DNA of 64,000 nt, taken from contig MSTD01000008.1 in the NCBI GenBank assembly GCA_001942045.1, positions 85,643 to 149,642 on the forward strand, given 5' to 3'. Below the pieces are notes generated by a model, which was given only the letters and a program-made list of their open reading frames with translations, searched no databases and had not been told where the DNA came from. A program made the translations under genes and the position numbers. This document shows, in pieces, positions 35,650-47,187 of this stretch (position 1 is its first letter; every line of letters begins with the position of its first letter). The DNA comes from Mycolicibacterium porcinum. Its GTDB lineage: Bacteria > Actinomycetota > Actinomycetes > Mycobacteriales > Mycobacteriaceae.

Positions 35650-36619
35650 GCCGCTGAAACGCCGGCGGCAGCGGCAGGCCCAGATCGGCCAGCACACCGC
35701 GCAGCCGCGTCGGGTAGTCGGTGATGAGGCCGTCGACGCCATCCGCGATCAGCGCCCGCATGGCCGCCGGATCGTTGACGGTCCACGGAGTCACCTTGAG
35801 GCCCAACGCATGTGCCCGCTCCACGAATCCCCGGTCCACCAGCCGATAGTCGGGTGACAGCACGGTGGCGCCCACCGACCTGGCGCCGGCGATCGGATCG
35901 GCCTCCGTGGCCGGATCGACGCCACCCAGCCACGGAGAGCCGGGCACCCACGTCGTGTCATCCCACAGCGCCACCCGTGGTATCGACGGCTCGGCCCGCT
36001 GCACCAACGGCAGGGTGCGCCAGTCGAAGCTCTGGATGTCCACCTGGCCGACCTTGCCCGCAGCGCGCACGGCGCCCAGGATCACGTCGACGAATTCCGC
36101 TGGGGTAGCCGATGTTTCGGGTTTGTCCGCCTCGATCTTCGTCTCGATGTTGAACCGCACGTCGGCACGGTAGGCGTCGGTCAGCTCGAACACCTCGGGC
36201 AGGGTGGCAATCTTGTTGCCGCGCACCACCTCAGCGTCGGGGAACCCGCTGAGCAACTTGCCGCAGTCCAGGGTGTGGACCTGCTCGAGGGTGAGATCGT
36301 GCACCAGCTTCCCGACGTACGGGTACATCGGGTCACCCGGAAACGCCGGGGCGGTGTCGGCACATTTGGTCTCGTCGATCCGGGGGTCGTGCCATACCAG
36401 GGGCTGCTTGTCCTTGGTCAGCACGATGTCGAGCTCAAGTGTGCTCACCCCGAGCTCCAACGACTTCGCGAAGGCCCGCAGCGACTCCTCGGTCGTCTCA
36501 CCACGCCCGCCACGGTGCGACTGCAGGTCGAATCCGGCGGGCGCCGCGACGGCCGGCGGGACAGACTGGAACGCGGCAGCCAGAGCGAACAACAGGACCA
36601 TCGAAACGGCAGGACGCAT
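35642..36619 (-). CDS. Secreted glycerophosphodiester phosphodiesterase
   Basis: 325-aa GDPD-family enzyme with a signal peptide (SMVLLFALAAAFQSVPPAVA). Catalytic blocks: SHRGGRGETTEES, LELDIVLTKDKQPLVWHDP and, at the end, TPWTVNDPAAMRALIADGVD. It would release glycerol-3-phosphate from phospholipid head groups outside the membrane. ATG 36619 is preferred over TTG 36628. Confidence 0.92.
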   Translation of the reverse strand: MRPAVSMVLLFALAAAFQSVPPAVAAPAGFDLQSHRGGRGETTEESLRAFAKSLELGVSTLELDIVLTKDKQPLVWHDPRIDETKCADTAPAFPGDPMYPYVGKLVHDLTLEQVHTLDCGKLLSGFPDAEVVRGNKIATLPEVFELTDAYRADVRFNIETKIEADKPETSATPAEFVDVILGAVRAAGKVGQVDIQSFDWRTLPLVQRAEPSIPRVALWDDTTWVPGSPWLGGVDPATEADPIAGARSVGATVLSPDYRLVDRGFVERAHALGLKVTPWTVNDPAAMRALIADGVDGLITDYPTRLRGVLADLGLPLPPAFQRLS

Positions 36620-36690
36620 GGTCAGCAACGCTATCGAGCAAGCCGGGTACGGTCAGGTCCGCGCGGCCCGGCCGTGCGAATCGTCATCGG

Positions 36691-37953
36691 ATGTTCGACT
36701 GGCCGAAAGGATCCACGCCGTTGATTCTGGCCCTGGTGCTGCTGGCCGTCGTGTTGGTGTTCGCGCTGGCGCGGCCCGAGGGCTGGCCGGAAGCGGTCGT
36801 GGCGATTCCGGCGGCCGGGCTGTTGATCGCGTTCGGGGTGATCTCACCGGACGAGGCACTGGCCGAGGTCGAACGCCTGCTGCCGGTGGTCGGATTCCTG
36901 GCGGCCGTGCTGGTTCTGGCCCATCTGTGTGACGACGAAGGCCTGTTCCACGCCGCGGGCACACTGATGGCGCGGGCCAGCCGGGGCGATTCCCGACGGT
37001 TGCTCACCCGGGTCTTCCTGATCGGGGCGACGACGACGGCCGTGTTGAGCCTGGACGCGACCGTGGTGTTGTTGACGCCGGTGGTGCTGGCCACCGCCCG
37101 CACCCTGGCGATACCGCCGCGGCCGCACGCCTACGCCACCGCACATCTGGCCAACTCCGCATCACTGCTGTTTCCGGTGTCGAACCTGACGAACCTGTTG
37201 GCCTTCGCGGTGGCCGGACTGTCCTTCACTCAGTTCAGCGCGGTGATGGCGCTGCCCTGGTTGACCGTCGTCGCCGTCGAGTTCGTCATGCTGCGGCTGC
37301 TTTTCCGCCACGAGTTGAAACCCCCGGCTGCCGAGGTGACTCCCCCGCCGCCCGAGGTGCCGGTGTTCGTGCTCGTGGTGCTGGGTCTGACGTTGGCGGG
37401 TTTCGTCGTCACCTCGGTGGTCGACGTGTCGCCGGCCTGGGCCGCGCTGGCCGGAGCGGTGGTGCTCGGGGTGCGGAGTCTGGCCCAGCGGCGCAGCACG
37501 ATCGGTGGGATCGTGCGCGCCGTCAATGTCCCGTTCCTGGCGTTCGTGCTGTGCCTGGGCGTCGTGGTGGACGCGGTCGTGCAGAACGGCCTGGGCGACG
37601 CCATGCGCAGCGTGCTTCCGGTCGGCGACTCACTGCCGGCACTGTTGGGGCTGGCGGCGGTGGCGGCCGTACTGGCCAATCTGGTCAACAACCTGCCCGC
37701 CGTGCTGGTACTGCTGCCGTTGGTGGCCGGCGCCGGACCGGGAGCGGTGCTGGCCGTGCTGATCGGGGTCAACGTCGGCCCCAATCTGACCTACGTCGGT
37801 TCACTGTCGAACCTGCTGTGGCGCAATGTGGTTCATCGCGAAGGCCTGCCTGCGCGGTTCACCGAGTTCACCCGGGTCGGGCTGGCGACCGTGCCGTTCA
37901 CCTTGGTGGCCGGGGTGCTGGCGCTGTGGATCGGCCTACGGGTCTTCGGCTGA
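36691..37953 (+). CDS. arsB2: ArsB/SLC13-type transporter (ArsB2-like)
   Basis: 420-aa ion-transporter-superfamily membrane protein with about 10-11 helices. The block LANSASLLFPVSNLTNLLAF and its second-half counterpart LIGVNVGPNLTYVGSLSNLLW are the two re-entrant hairpins of ArsB-type pumps. Occupies the place of Rv3578 (arsB2). No arsR or arsC is nearby, so arsenic as substrate is not supported by context. ATG 36691 has only weak upstream signals; the frame is open further upstream over the diesterase gene. Confidence 0.85.
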   Translation: MFDWPKGSTPLILALVLLAVVLVFALARPEGWPEAVVAIPAAGLLIAFGVISPDEALAEVERLLPVVGFLAAVLVLAHLCDDEGLFHAAGTLMARASRGDSRRLLTRVFLIGATTTAVLSLDATVVLLTPVVLATARTLAIPPRPHAYATAHLANSASLLFPVSNLTNLLAFAVAGLSFTQFSAVMALPWLTVVAVEFVMLRLLFRHELKPPAAEVTPPPPEVPVFVLVVLGLTLAGFVVTSVVDVSPAWAALAGAVVLGVRSLAQRRSTIGGIVRAVNVPFLAFVLCLGVVVDAVVQNGLGDAMRSVLPVGDSLPALLGLAAVAAVLANLVNNLPAVLVLLPLVAGAGPGAVLAVLIGVNVGPNLTYVGSLSNLLWRNVVHREGLPARFTEFTRVGLATVPFTLVAGVLALWIGLRVFG

Positions 37954-37954
37954 C

Positions 37955-37985
37955 GGGCGACACCGTTAACGTGCCGGTGCCGCCC
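37955..37985 (+). terminator. Hairpin after arsB2
   Basis: Arms GGGCGACACCG and CGGTGCCGCCC pair over 10 of 11 positions, directly after the arsB2 stop; no clear T-tract. Confidence 0.5.
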
Positions 37986-38015
37986 TGTTCGCATTGACCC
38001 GGTAGCACGGCAAGG

Positions 38016-39569
38016 GTGAACGACAACACGGCAGTCAGCAGGCGGACGTTGCTGCTGGTGGGCGGCACCACCGCGATTCTGGGCGCCGGCGCCGGGGTCG
38101 CCGTCGACGGTTTGGTCCGGTCGTCGGGGCCGGAGCTCTGGCAGCGGGAGGACCGCAGCGATGCGCCGCGGGTGGGCGGGCTGCACCTGCAGTACGGTGC
38201 CGACGCCTCATCCGAGGTCGTGGTGTCCTGGCATACCGCCACCCGGGTCGGGAACCCGCGGGTCATGTTCGGCACCCCCAACGACGGCTTCGGCGAGACG
38301 GTCGCCGCGGACACCGTCACCTACCGCGACGGGCAGTCGGGCACCGAGATCCGGGTACACCACGCCCGGCTCACCGGTCTGTTGCCCGACACCAACTACG
38401 TCTACGCCGCGGTGCACGACGGCACGAGCCCCGAGCTGGGCACCGCGCGGACCGCGCCGCGGGGCCGGGCTCCCTTGCGGTTCACCAGTTTCGGCGATCA
38501 GTCGACGCCGACGCTGGACGCCATGGTGGCCGACGCGTTCGGTAGCGACAACCGGGGTTCGCCTGCCGCCGGCGACATCACGACCGCAGTCGAGAATGCC
38601 CGGCCGCTGTTCAACCTCGTCAACGGAGACCTCTGCTACGCCAACCTGTCCGGGGACCGGATCAGAACCTGGTCGGACTGGTTCGAGAGCAACTCCCGCT
38701 CCGCGCGGCACCGGCCATGGATGCCCGCCGCGGGCAACCACGAGAACGAGTTGGGCAACGGCCCGATCGGCTACGCCGCGTATCAGACCTACTTCGCGCT
38801 GCCCGATTCCGGCGCGGACGCCGAGCTGCGCGGCATGTGGTATGCGTTCACCGCGGGCGCGGTGCGGGTGATCAGCCTCAACAACGACGACGTGTGCTAC
38901 CAGGACGGCGGCAACTCATACGTGCACGGTTACTCGGGCGGCGCCCAGAAGCGTTGGCTGGAAAAGGAATTGGGGCGCACAAACGCTGACGCCGACATCG
39001 ACTGGATCGTGGTCTGCATGCACCAGACCGCGGTGTCGACGGCCGACCGCACCAACGGCGCGGATCTCGGGATCCGCGAGAATTGGCTGCCCCTCTTCGA
39101 CCGCTACGGCGTCGACCTGGTGGTGTGCGGCCACGAACACCACTACGAGCGCTCACACCCGATCCGCGGCGTGCAGCCGACCGACACCCTCACCCCGATC
39201 CCGGTCGACGGCAACGGAGAGTCCATCGACACCAGCAGGGGCACAGTGCATCTGGTGATCGGCGGTGGCGGCACCTCGATCCCGTCGAACCGGATGTTCT
39301 TCCCCGAACCCCGCTGTCGCGTGCTGACCGGGGTCGGGGCGCTCGACCCGGCACTGGGCAAACGCACCCCGCGTTATGTCACCGAAGCTGCCCCGTGGTC
39401 GGTGTTCCGGGATCGGGACCATGCCTACGGTTTCGTGATGTTCGACGTCGATCCGGGCTCGCCGGGCGGCGAGACATCAATCGAGGCAACCTATTTCGCG
39501 GTCGACGGCCCGTTCGGCCAGACCACTGCGGTGGACCGCTTCACGCTGCGCAAGCCGCGACGGGCCTGA
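38016..39569 (+). CDS. Tat-exported purple acid phosphatase
   Basis: 517-aa metallophosphatase. Twin-arginine signal SRRTLLLVGGTTAILGAGAG, an N-terminal fibronectin-like domain (about 50-145), then the metallophosphoesterase domain with FGDQ, NGDLCY, AAGNHENE, CMHQT and GHEHHYERSHP, the five metal-ligand blocks of purple acid phosphatases. It would free phosphate from organic esters outside the membrane. GTG 38016 with AAGG upstream. Convergent with rlmB. Confidence 0.93.
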   Translation: MNDNTAVSRRTLLLVGGTTAILGAGAGVAVDGLVRSSGPELWQREDRSDAPRVGGLHLQYGADASSEVVVSWHTATRVGNPRVMFGTPNDGFGETVAADTVTYRDGQSGTEIRVHHARLTGLLPDTNYVYAAVHDGTSPELGTARTAPRGRAPLRFTSFGDQSTPTLDAMVADAFGSDNRGSPAAGDITTAVENARPLFNLVNGDLCYANLSGDRIRTWSDWFESNSRSARHRPWMPAAGNHENELGNGPIGYAAYQTYFALPDSGADAELRGMWYAFTAGAVRVISLNNDDVCYQDGGNSYVHGYSGGAQKRWLEKELGRTNADADIDWIVVCMHQTAVSTADRTNGADLGIRENWLPLFDRYGVDLVVCGHEHHYERSHPIRGVQPTDTLTPIPVDGNGESIDTSRGTVHLVIGGGGTSIPSNRMFFPEPRCRVLTGVGALDPALGKRTPRYVTEAAPWSVFRDRDHAYGFVMFDVDPGSPGGETSIEATYFAVDGPFGQTTAVDRFTLRKPRRA

Positions 39570-39576
39570 ATCCGGC

Positions 39577-39640
39577 GTTGACTCTGCGGTCAGGGCTGAC
39601 CACACTCGCACTTCTGCGCCGTAGCCGCAGAATGAACGTC
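39577..39640. terminator. Imperfect hairpin region between convergent genes
   Basis: TCTGCGG (39583-39589) pairs with CCGCAGA (39625-39631), and the outer TTGAC pairs with GTCAA across a bulge; an inner GGTCAG/CTGACC stem is also possible. It probably ends both the phosphatase and the rlmB transcripts. Confidence 0.45.
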
Positions 39641-39643
39641 AAG

Positions 39644-40588
39644 TCAGCGACTGCGGCGCTGACGGGCGATCTCGGCCAGCACCACACCGGCCGCGACCGA
39701 GGCGTTCAACGATTCGGTCGGCCCGGCCATCGGGATCGACACCACCGCATCACAGTTCTCCCGCACCAGCCGGGAAAGGCCCTTGCCCTCCGAGCCGACC
39801 ACCACGACCATCGGCCCGTTGCCTTCGAGCTCGTCGAGCGTGGTGTCACCACCGGCATCCAGGCCGACGATCTGCAGCCCGGCGTCGGCATAGCTCTTCA
39901 ACGTGCGAGTCAGATTCGTCGCCCGCGCCACCGGCGTGCGGGCCGCCGCTCCGGCACTCGTGCGCCACGCCACCGCGGTGACCGAAGCCGAACGCCGTTG
40001 TGGGATCACCACACCGTGCCCGCCGAAGGCGGCCACCGAACGCACGATGGCGCCCAGGTTGCGCGGGTCGGAGATGTTGTCCAGCGCTGCCAACAGCGCC
40101 GGCTCCCCGGATTCGCGGGCGGCCTTCAACAAATCGTCGGGGTGCGCGTAGTCGTACGGCGGCACCTGCAGGGCCAGGCCCTGGTGCAACGCGTTGTTGC
40201 TCATCCGGTCCAGGTCGTGGCGTTGCACCTCCAGGATCGAGATGCCACGGTCCGCCGCGATCTGCACGGATTCGGTGAGCCGCTCATCGGCCTCGGTACC
40301 CAGCGCCACGTACAACGCGGTAGCCGGAACCTTGGCCCGCAGGCACTCCACCACGGGGTTGCGGCCCAGCACCAGCTCGGTGTCGTCGGTCTTCTTGTGC
40401 CTGCCCTGCGCCTGACGTGCGGCCTTGGCGGCCTTCTTGGCGGCCGGATGGTGCGGGCGCTGGTCGGCGCGCGGCGTCGCGCCACGGCCTTCCAGTCCGC
40501 GACGACGCACGCCGCCGGACCCGACCGTCGGCCCCTTTTTGGTGCCCGGCTTGCGCACCGCGCCGCGCCGCTGCGAATTCCCGGCCAT
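39644..40588 (-). CDS. rlmB: 23S rRNA G2251 2'-O-methyltransferase (TrmH/SpoU family)
   Basis: 314 aa. A basic N-terminal extension (about 1-65, rich in K, R and A, typical of actinobacteria), substrate-binding domain with [15 protein letters not shown], and a SPOUT domain with the three motifs [26 protein letters not shown] and [13 protein letters not shown]. Modifies the ribosomal P loop. Its ATG directly follows the cysS stop with no gap, so the two are translationally linked. Corresponds to Rv3579c. Confidence 0.93.
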   Translation of the reverse strand: MAGNSQRRGAVRKPGTKKGPTVGSGGVRRRGLEGRGATPRADQRPHHPAAKKAAKAARQAQGRHKKTDDTELVLGRNPVVECLRAKVPATALYVALGTEADERLTESVQIAADRGISILEVQRHDLDRMSNNALHQGLALQVPPYDYAHPDDLLKAARESGEPALLAALDNISDPRNLGAIVRSVAAFGGHGVVIPQRRSASVTAVAWRTSAGAAARTPVARATNLTRTLKSYADAGLQIVGLDAGGDTTLDELEGNGPMVVVVGSEGKGLSRLVRENCDAVVSIPMAGPTESLNASVAAGVVLAEIARQRRSR

Positions 40589-42025
40589 CTACGCTCCGTT
40601 CCCGTCCAGCAGTGCCCACTGCGGACCGTCGGCGGTGTCGGTGACCTCGATGCCGGCCGCCTTGAGCCGGTCCCGGATGGCGTCGGCCTCCGCCCAGTCA
40701 CGATTGGTCCGGGCCTCCGCCCGGGCGGCCAGTGCCCACTGCACCAGTTCGTCGACGGCGGCCAGCGCGGCCGACGTCTCGTCGCGCGATTCCCAGCGCT
40801 CGTCGAGCGGATCGCAGCCCAAGATGCCCATCATCGCCCGGATCGAGGTGGCCTGCGCCATCGCGCCCGCGTGATCCCCGGCGTCCAGTGCGCGGTTGCC
40901 CTCGGCGCGGGCGGCGTGCACCTCGGCCAAGGCCATCGGCACCGCGAGGTCGTCGTTGAGGGCGGCGGCGAACTTCGGCGTCCAGTCACCCACGGCGACG
41001 GCGCCGACCCGGTTACGGACTCGGTGCAGGAAATCCTCGATACCGCTGTAGGCCTTCACCGCGTCCTGCAGCGCGTTCTCGGAGAATTCCAGCATGGACC
41101 GATAATGCGCGCTACCCAGGTAGTAGCGCAGCTCGGCAGCCCGAACCCGTTGCAGCACAGCAGGAATGGAGAGCACGTTGCCCAGCGACTTGCTCATCTT
41201 CTCGCCACCCATGGTGACCCAGCCGTTGTGCAGCCAATACCGGGCGAAGCCGTCGCCCGCGGCCTGCGCCTGGGCGATCTCGTTCTCGTGGTGCGGGAAA
41301 ACCAGGTCCATGCCGCCGGCGTGGATGTCGAACTCGGCGCCCAGATAGGCCTCGCACATCGCGACGCACTCGGTGTGCCAGCCGGGGCGGCCCCGGCCCC
41401 AGGGCGTCGGCCACGACGGCTCGCCCGGCTTGGCGCCCTTCCACAGCGTGAAATCACGCTGATCGCGCTTACCGGTCGCCACACCCTCGCCCTGGTGCAC
41501 GTCGTCGATCCGATGACCGGACAGCGCGCCGTAATCGGGCAGGCTCAGCACGTCGAAGTAGACGTCACCGCCCTGCGCGTAGGCGTGCCCCTTCTCGATC
41601 AACCGGTCGATGAGCTCGACCATCTGGGTGATGTGTCCGGTGGCCCGCGGCTCAGCCGACGGCGGAAGCACGCCCAGCGCGTCGTACGCGGCGCTGAACG
41701 CCCGCTCGTACGTCGCAGCCCACTCCCACCACGGCCGGCTGGCGTCGGCCGCCTTGTTGAGGATCTTGTCGTCGATGTCGGTGACGTTGCGGATGAACGC
41801 AACGTCGTATCCATTGGCGGTCAGCCAGCGGCGCAACACGTCGAACGCGACTCCGCTACGGACATGACCGATATGCGGCAAGCCCTGGACGGTGGCACCG
41901 CACAGGTAGATCGAAGCGTGCCCCGGCCGCAGCGGTACGAAATCTCGTACAGCACCCGCCATGGTGTCGTACAGCCGCAAATCGGAGGCAAACTCCGACG
42001 CGACGGCTTGAGCGCGATCGGTCAC
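40589..42025 (-). CDS. cysS: Cysteinyl-tRNA synthetase
   Basis: 478-aa class I synthetase. HIGH motif PHIGH (50-54), zinc ligands C42 in LCGATVQ, C in HTECVAM and H/E in HHENE, and KMSKS motif GEKMSKSLG. Leaderless: GTG 42025 follows a TAAGCT -10 box by 8 nt. First gene of cysS-rlmB. A mycobacterial relative, MshC, uses the same fold for mycothiol, but length, anticodon-binding tail and position (Rv3580c) support CysS. Confidence 0.96.
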   Translation of the reverse strand: MTDRAQAVASEFASDLRLYDTMAGAVRDFVPLRPGHASIYLCGATVQGLPHIGHVRSGVAFDVLRRWLTANGYDVAFIRNVTDIDDKILNKAADASRPWWEWAATYERAFSAAYDALGVLPPSAEPRATGHITQMVELIDRLIEKGHAYAQGGDVYFDVLSLPDYGALSGHRIDDVHQGEGVATGKRDQRDFTLWKGAKPGEPSWPTPWGRGRPGWHTECVAMCEAYLGAEFDIHAGGMDLVFPHHENEIAQAQAAGDGFARYWLHNGWVTMGGEKMSKSLGNVLSIPAVLQRVRAAELRYYLGSAHYRSMLEFSENALQDAVKAYSGIEDFLHRVRNRVGAVAVGDWTPKFAAALNDDLAVPMALAEVHAARAEGNRALDAGDHAGAMAQATSIRAMMGILGCDPLDERWESRDETSAALAAVDELVQWALAARAEARTNRDWAEADAIRDRLKAAGIEVTDTADGPQWALLDGNGA

Positions 42026-42033
42026 GACGTGCC

Positions 42034-42039
42034 AGCTTA
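42034..42039 (-). promoter_or_regulatory. -10 box of leaderless cysS
   Basis: TAAGCT, 8 nt before the cysS GTG; followed by GGCA, exactly as at lysS. Confidence 0.6.
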
Positions 42040-42044
42040 CCGGC

Positions 42045-42521
42045 CTATTCCGCAGGAACCACCAAAGCGCTGGCTATCGCGGCCAATCCTTCACCCCGGC
42101 CGGTCAGCCCGAGCCCGTCCGTGGTAGTCGCCGACACCGACACCGGCGCCCCGATCAGCTCGGAAAGCAGCCGCTGCGCCTCGTCCCGGCGCGGCCCGAT
42201 CTTGGGCCGGTTGCCGATCACCTGGACGGTGGCATTGCCGATCTCGAAGCCCGCCGCCTGCACCAGTCCGCGAACATGCCGCAACATGTCGGCCCCGGTG
42301 ACCCCGCGCCATTCCGGCCGGTCGGTGCCGAACACCCCGCCCAGGTCGCCGAGTCCGGCCGCACCGAGCAGCGCATCGCACAGGGCATGCGAGGCCACGT
42401 CGCCGTCGGAATGACCGGCGCAGCCGTCGGCGTCATCGAAGAGCAACCCCAACAGCCAGCACGGGCGGCCCGGCTCGATCGGATGGACGTCGGTTCCCAG
42501 CCCGACCCGAGGGATCAACAT
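42045..42521 (-). CDS. ispF: 2-C-methyl-D-erythritol 2,4-cyclodiphosphate synthase
   Basis: 158 aa; fifth step of the MEP isoprenoid pathway, forming MEcPP. Metal ligands in GTDVHP (D10, H12) and [34 protein letters not shown] closes the CMP site. ATG 42521 overlaps the ispD end by 7 nt. In order ispD-ispF, downstream of carD. Confidence 0.96.
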   Translation of the reverse strand: MLIPRVGLGTDVHPIEPGRPCWLLGLLFDDADGCAGHSDGDVASHALCDALLGAAGLGDLGGVFGTDRPEWRGVTGADMLRHVRGLVQAAGFEIGNATVQVIGNRPKIGPRRDEAQRLLSELIGAPVSVSATTTDGLGLTGRGEGLAAIASALVVPAE

Positions 42522-43186
42522 GCGTCACGCACCAGGACAGCCTCCGCGAGCAAGAGATCCAGCGGAGTGGTGATCTTGAAGGCCAGCGGATCGCCGTCGA
42601 CGATCTGCACGGGCGTACCGATCTGTTCGACGAGCGAGGCGTCATCGGTGACCGCGCCCGCCCCGGCCCGTTGATAGGCCCGGCGCAACACGTCGGTGCG
42701 GAAGCCCTGCGGGGTCTGTACGGCCCGTAGACCGGCCCGCTCCGGCGTCCCCAGCACCGCACCGTTGGCGTCGACCGCCTTGATCGTGTCGGCCAGTGGA
42801 AGGCCCGGAACTACGGCGCCGTGCCCGTCGGCCAACGCCGCCACCACGCGGGCGATCAGCGCAGGAGGAGTCAACGCGCGGGCGGCGTCGTGCACGAGGA
42901 CGTAATCCGGCTCACCGGCAGCCTCGAGCGCCAGTGCCACCGATTCAGTTCGATCGGCTCCCCCGGCCACGATCTGCGCGCGCCCACCGAACACCAGAGT
43001 GGCTTCATCGGTGAGCGCAGGCGGTACCGCGACCACGACCCGGTCGATCACCCCTGAAGCCAGCAGCCCGTCCAGGGCATGCTCCAACAGGGGTTTGTCC
43101 CCCAGTTTGACGAACGCTTTCGGTCTCCCCGCGCCTAGCCGCTCACCAGAGCCGGCGGCCGGGACGACCGCGACAGTTGTTGCCAC
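42515..43186 (-). CDS. ispD: 2-C-methyl-D-erythritol 4-phosphate cytidylyltransferase
   Basis: 223 aa; joins CTP and MEP to CDP-ME. N-terminal [19 protein letters not shown] is the nucleotide-binding loop, [12 protein letters not shown] and [15 protein letters not shown] are family motifs. GTG 43186 lies 6 nt after the carD stop, making carD-ispD-ispF one transcription unit. Confidence 0.96.
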   Translation of the reverse strand: MATTVAVVPAAGSGERLGAGRPKAFVKLGDKPLLEHALDGLLASGVIDRVVVAVPPALTDEATLVFGGRAQIVAGGADRTESVALALEAAGEPDYVLVHDAARALTPPALIARVVAALADGHGAVVPGLPLADTIKAVDANGAVLGTPERAGLRAVQTPQGFRTDVLRRAYQRAGAGAVTDDASLVEQIGTPVQIVDGDPLAFKITTPLDLLLAEAVLVRDAC

Positions 43187-43192
43187 GACGCG

Positions 43193-43978
<786 letters not shown>

Positions 43979-44557
43979 GTGAACCGCTTCGCAATGCGTG
44001 CCTCGGCCGGTCTGGCCGCATGTGGCCTGACCGCAGCCGTTCTCACCGGTTGCAGCGCCGGGCAGGTCTCCCAGACGGCGACCCAGGAGCCCGCCGTCAA
44101 CGGTGTCAACGCACAGGCGGGCTCGATCGCGCTGCGCAACGTGCACCTGCGTGCGCCGCAGCAGAAGGACTATGTCGAGCCCGGCTCCGAGGCCGAGCTG
44201 CTGTTCGTCGCAGCCAACGGATCCACCGAGGCGCCCAACAAGCTGGTCTCGATCAAGACCACCGTCGGCGACGTTGCGCTGACCGGGAATCAGACCATTC
44301 CGGCGGGCGGCGTCCTCGTGGTGGGCGAGCCCGACGGCCAGACCAAGCCGCTGGAGAAGACCGAGGCCGCCGACGCGGTTACCGCCAAGGTCACCTTGAC
44401 CAAGCCGGTCACCAACGGACTCCTCTACGACTTCACGTTCAAGTTCGAGAACGGCGAGACGACTGTGGCCGTGCCGATCTCGGCCGGCGATGCGCCCCGG
44501 CGCGACACCACCGGCGAGGAGCCCGGCGAGGGCGCCGCAGCCGGCGGTCATCACTGA
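43979..44557 (+). CDS. lpqE: Lipoprotein LpqE
   Basis: 192-aa exported lipoprotein (lipobox VLTGC) with a single beta-rich copper-chaperone-like (DUF461-type) domain: [39 protein letters not shown]. The methionine/histidine copper residues of PCu(A)C proteins are not evident, so copper binding is doubtful. The tail ends GGHH. GTG 43979 with AGGAGG. Position as Rv3584. Confidence 0.9.
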   Translation: MNRFAMRASAGLAACGLTAAVLTGCSAGQVSQTATQEPAVNGVNAQAGSIALRNVHLRAPQQKDYVEPGSEAELLFVAANGSTEAPNKLVSIKTTVGDVALTGNQTIPAGGVLVVGEPDGQTKPLEKTEAADAVTAKVTLTKPVTNGLLYDFTFKFENGETTVAVPISAGDAPRRDTTGEEPGEGAAAGGHH

Positions 44558-44624
44558 TCTGACCGACCGCTGACCCGCGGGCCCCGACCGGCGCGTGCAC
44601 ACCGCCGATGTCGGGGCCACCGGT

Positions 44625-44630
44625 TACTGT
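44625..44630 (+). promoter_or_regulatory. -10 box of leaderless radA
   Basis: TACTGT, 7 nt before the GTG at 44638; supports that start over the ATG at 44608. Confidence 0.5.
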
Positions 44631-44637
44631 CACGGGC

Positions 44638-46044
44638 GTGGCCGCTTCGAAAGTACGTTCGCAATACCGTTGCTCGGAATGTCAGCACGCCACTCCCAAA
44701 TGGGTCGGCCGCTGCGCCAATTGCGGCACCTGGGGAACAGTCGACGAAGTAGCGACACTGGCATCGGTGGGCAGCCCGGTCCGCCGCTCGGTGGCCCCGA
44801 CCTCACCCGCGGTACCGATCACCGCCATCGATCCGGGCATCACCCGGCACTACGCGACCGGCGTCAGTGAGCTGGACCGGGTCCTCGGCGGCGGCCTGGT
44901 GGCCGGTTCGGTCACGCTGCTGGCCGGGGAACCCGGCGTCGGCAAGTCCACCCTGCTCCTCGAGGTCGCCAACCGCTGGGCGCACACCGGCCGCCGCGCC
45001 CTCTACCTGTCCGGCGAGGAGTCCGCGGGCCAGATCCGGCTGCGCGCCGAACGCACCGGCTGCACACACGACAACGTCTATCTGGCAGGCGAATCCGATC
45101 TGCAGATCGCCCTCGGTCACATCGACGAGGTCAAACCCAGCCTGGTGATCGTCGACTCGGTCCAGACCATGTCCACCACCGAGGCCGACGGCGTGACCGG
45201 TGGGGTGACACAGGTGCGCGCGGTGACGACGGCGCTCACCGGCTACGCCAAGACGGCTGTCGGAGATCCGGCGGTGGCCATGATCCTGGTCGGCCATGTG
45301 ACGAAGGACGGAGCCATCGCGGGCCCGCGGTCACTGGAGCACCTGGTCGACGTGGTGCTGCACTTCGAAGGCGACCACGCGTCGAGCCTGCGCATGGTGC
45401 GCGGGGTGAAGAACCGGTTCGGCGCCGCCGACGAGGTCGGCTGTTTTCAGATGCACGACAACGGAATCGAGTGTGTCAGCGATGCGTCCGGGCTGTTCCT
45501 CGACCAGCGTCCGGCGGCGGTGCCCGGCACCGCCATCACGGTCACCCTCGACGGTAAGCGCCCCATGATCGGCGAGGTTCAGGCACTTGTCGCCACGCCC
45601 GTTGGACCGCCGCGGCGGGTGGTCAGCGGGATCGACTCGGCCCGCGCGGCGATGATCGGCGCGGTGCTGCAGACCCGTTGCGGGCTACCGATCGGCAACA
45701 ACGACATCTACCTGTCCACGGTGGGCGGCATGCGGTTGACCGACCCCTCCTCGGACCTGGCCGTGGCGGTGGCCGTCGCCTCGGCCTACCTCGACATCGC
45801 GTTGCCGATGAACGCGGTGGTTATCGGTGAGGTGGGCCTGGTCGGCGACCTGCGCCGGGTCACCGGCATGGAACGCCGGCTGGCCGAGGCCGCCCGGCTG
45901 GGTTTCAACATTGCCGTGGTGCCGCCCGGGGTCACCAGCGCGCCCGCGGGGCTGCGCGTCATCACGGTCGATCACATCGGGGCGGCAATACGGGCACTCA
46001 AGGACATCGCGATTGCCAGCAATCAATCTCATCACGGACAATAG
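44638..46044 (+). CDS. radA: DNA repair protein RadA
   Basis: 468 aa. N-terminal zinc finger with C12, C15, C26 and C29, RecA-like domain with Walker A GEPGVGKS (97-104) and the RadA-specific VKNRFG motif, and a C-terminal Lon-protease-like domain. It is a DnaB-type helicase that drives branch migration in recombination. GTG 44638 ([15 protein letters not shown]) matches the M. tuberculosis start and follows a -10 box by 7 nt; ATG 44608 is an alternative. disA follows 21 nt later. Confidence 0.96.
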   Translation: MAASKVRSQYRCSECQHATPKWVGRCANCGTWGTVDEVATLASVGSPVRRSVAPTSPAVPITAIDPGITRHYATGVSELDRVLGGGLVAGSVTLLAGEPGVGKSTLLLEVANRWAHTGRRALYLSGEESAGQIRLRAERTGCTHDNVYLAGESDLQIALGHIDEVKPSLVIVDSVQTMSTTEADGVTGGVTQVRAVTTALTGYAKTAVGDPAVAMILVGHVTKDGAIAGPRSLEHLVDVVLHFEGDHASSLRMVRGVKNRFGAADEVGCFQMHDNGIECVSDASGLFLDQRPAAVPGTAITVTLDGKRPMIGEVQALVATPVGPPRRVVSGIDSARAAMIGAVLQTRCGLPIGNNDIYLSTVGGMRLTDPSSDLAVAVAVASAYLDIALPMNAVVIGEVGLVGDLRRVTGMERRLAEAARLGFNIAVVPPGVTSAPAGLRVITVDHIGAAIRALKDIAIASNQSHHGQ

Positions 46045-46065
46045 CGGCCGACCCTAGGAGAGTTG

Positions 46066-47184
46066 ATGGCCGTGAACTCCGGCGCCAGGACCAGCCGCAC
46101 CGTCGTGCATCTGGCTCGGCCGACGCTACGAGAAACGCTCGGCCGGCTGGCCCCCGGTACGCCGCTGCGCGACGGCCTGGAACGCATCCTGCGCGGCAAG
46201 ACGGGCGCGCTGATCGTTCTGGGTTACGACGACAGTGTGGAAGCCATCTGCGACGGCGGATTCGCCCTCGACGTGCGGTATGCCCCCACTCGGTTGCGTG
46301 AGCTGTCGAAGATGGACGGCGCGGTGGTGCTGTCCAGTGACGGCAGCCGGATCGTGCGGGCCAACGTCCAGCTGGTGCCGGATCCCTCGATCCCCACCGA
46401 CGAGTCCGGGACCCGCCACCGCTCGGCCGAGCGCACCGCGATCCAGACCGGTTACCCGGTGATCTCGGTGAGCCATTCGATGAGCATCGTGACCGTCTAC
46501 GTTGCCGGCGAGCGCCACGTGGTGCCCGATTCGGCGACCATCCTGTCCCGGGCCAACCAGACCATCGCGACGCTGGAGCGCTACAAGGGCCGGCTCGACG
46601 AGGTCAGCAAGCAGCTGTCGACCGCCGAGATCGAAGACTTCGTGACGCTGCGCGACGTCATGACCGTGGTGCAACGCCTGGAGATGGTGCGCCGCATCAG
46701 CCTCGAGATCGACGCGGACGTCGTCGAACTCGGCACCGACGGACGCCAGCTCAAACTGCAGCTGGACGAACTCGTCGGCGACAACGAAGCCGCCCGCGAG
46801 CTGATCGTGCGGGACTACCACGCCCTGCCGGATCCGCCGACGGCCGCCCAGGTGCACGCCACACTCGACGAGCTGGACGCCCTCACCGACAGCGAACTGC
46901 TCGACTTCACCACGCTGGCAAGGGTTTTCGGGTATCCGTCGACGGCCGAAGCGCAGGACTCGGCGATGAGCTCACGCGGCTACCGCGCCATGGCGGGCAT
47001 ACCGCGACTGCAGTTCGCCCACGTCGATCTGCTGGTCCGCTCGTTCGGCTCACTGCAGGGACTGCTGGCCGCCAGCGCGGACGATCTGCAATCCGTCGAC
47101 GGCATCGGTTCCATGTGGGCCCGGCACATCCGTGAGGGCCTGTCGCTGCTGGCCGAGTCGACCATCGCCGACCGGCTGGCCTGA
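46066..47184 (+). CDS. disA: Diadenylate cyclase DisA
   Basis: 372 aa. The N-terminal DAC domain carries DGA (84-86) and RHR (117-119, in GTRHRSAER), the residues that make c-di-AMP from ATP; a helical linker follows, and a C-terminal helix-hairpin-helix DNA-binding domain ([20 protein letters not shown]). DisA scans DNA and links its state to c-di-AMP. RadA inhibits DisA in M. smegmatis, fitting the radA-disA order. ATG 46066 has GGAG; TTG 46063 is less likely. Confidence 0.96.
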   Translation: MAVNSGARTSRTVVHLARPTLRETLGRLAPGTPLRDGLERILRGKTGALIVLGYDDSVEAICDGGFALDVRYAPTRLRELSKMDGAVVLSSDGSRIVRANVQLVPDPSIPTDESGTRHRSAERTAIQTGYPVISVSHSMSIVTVYVAGERHVVPDSATILSRANQTIATLERYKGRLDEVSKQLSTAEIEDFVTLRDVMTVVQRLEMVRRISLEIDADVVELGTDGRQLKLQLDELVGDNEAARELIVRDYHALPDPPTAAQVHATLDELDALTDSELLDFTTLARVFGYPSTAEAQDSAMSSRGYRAMAGIPRLQFAHVDLLVRSFGSLQGLLAASADDLQSVDGIGSMWARHIREGLSLLAESTIADRLA

Positions 47185-47187
47185 GCC

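Noticed and set aside
39083..42127. 1014-codon open frame on the plus strand
   Set aside because: Runs out of frame through the phosphatase gene and antisense over rlmB and cysS; no protein-family features.
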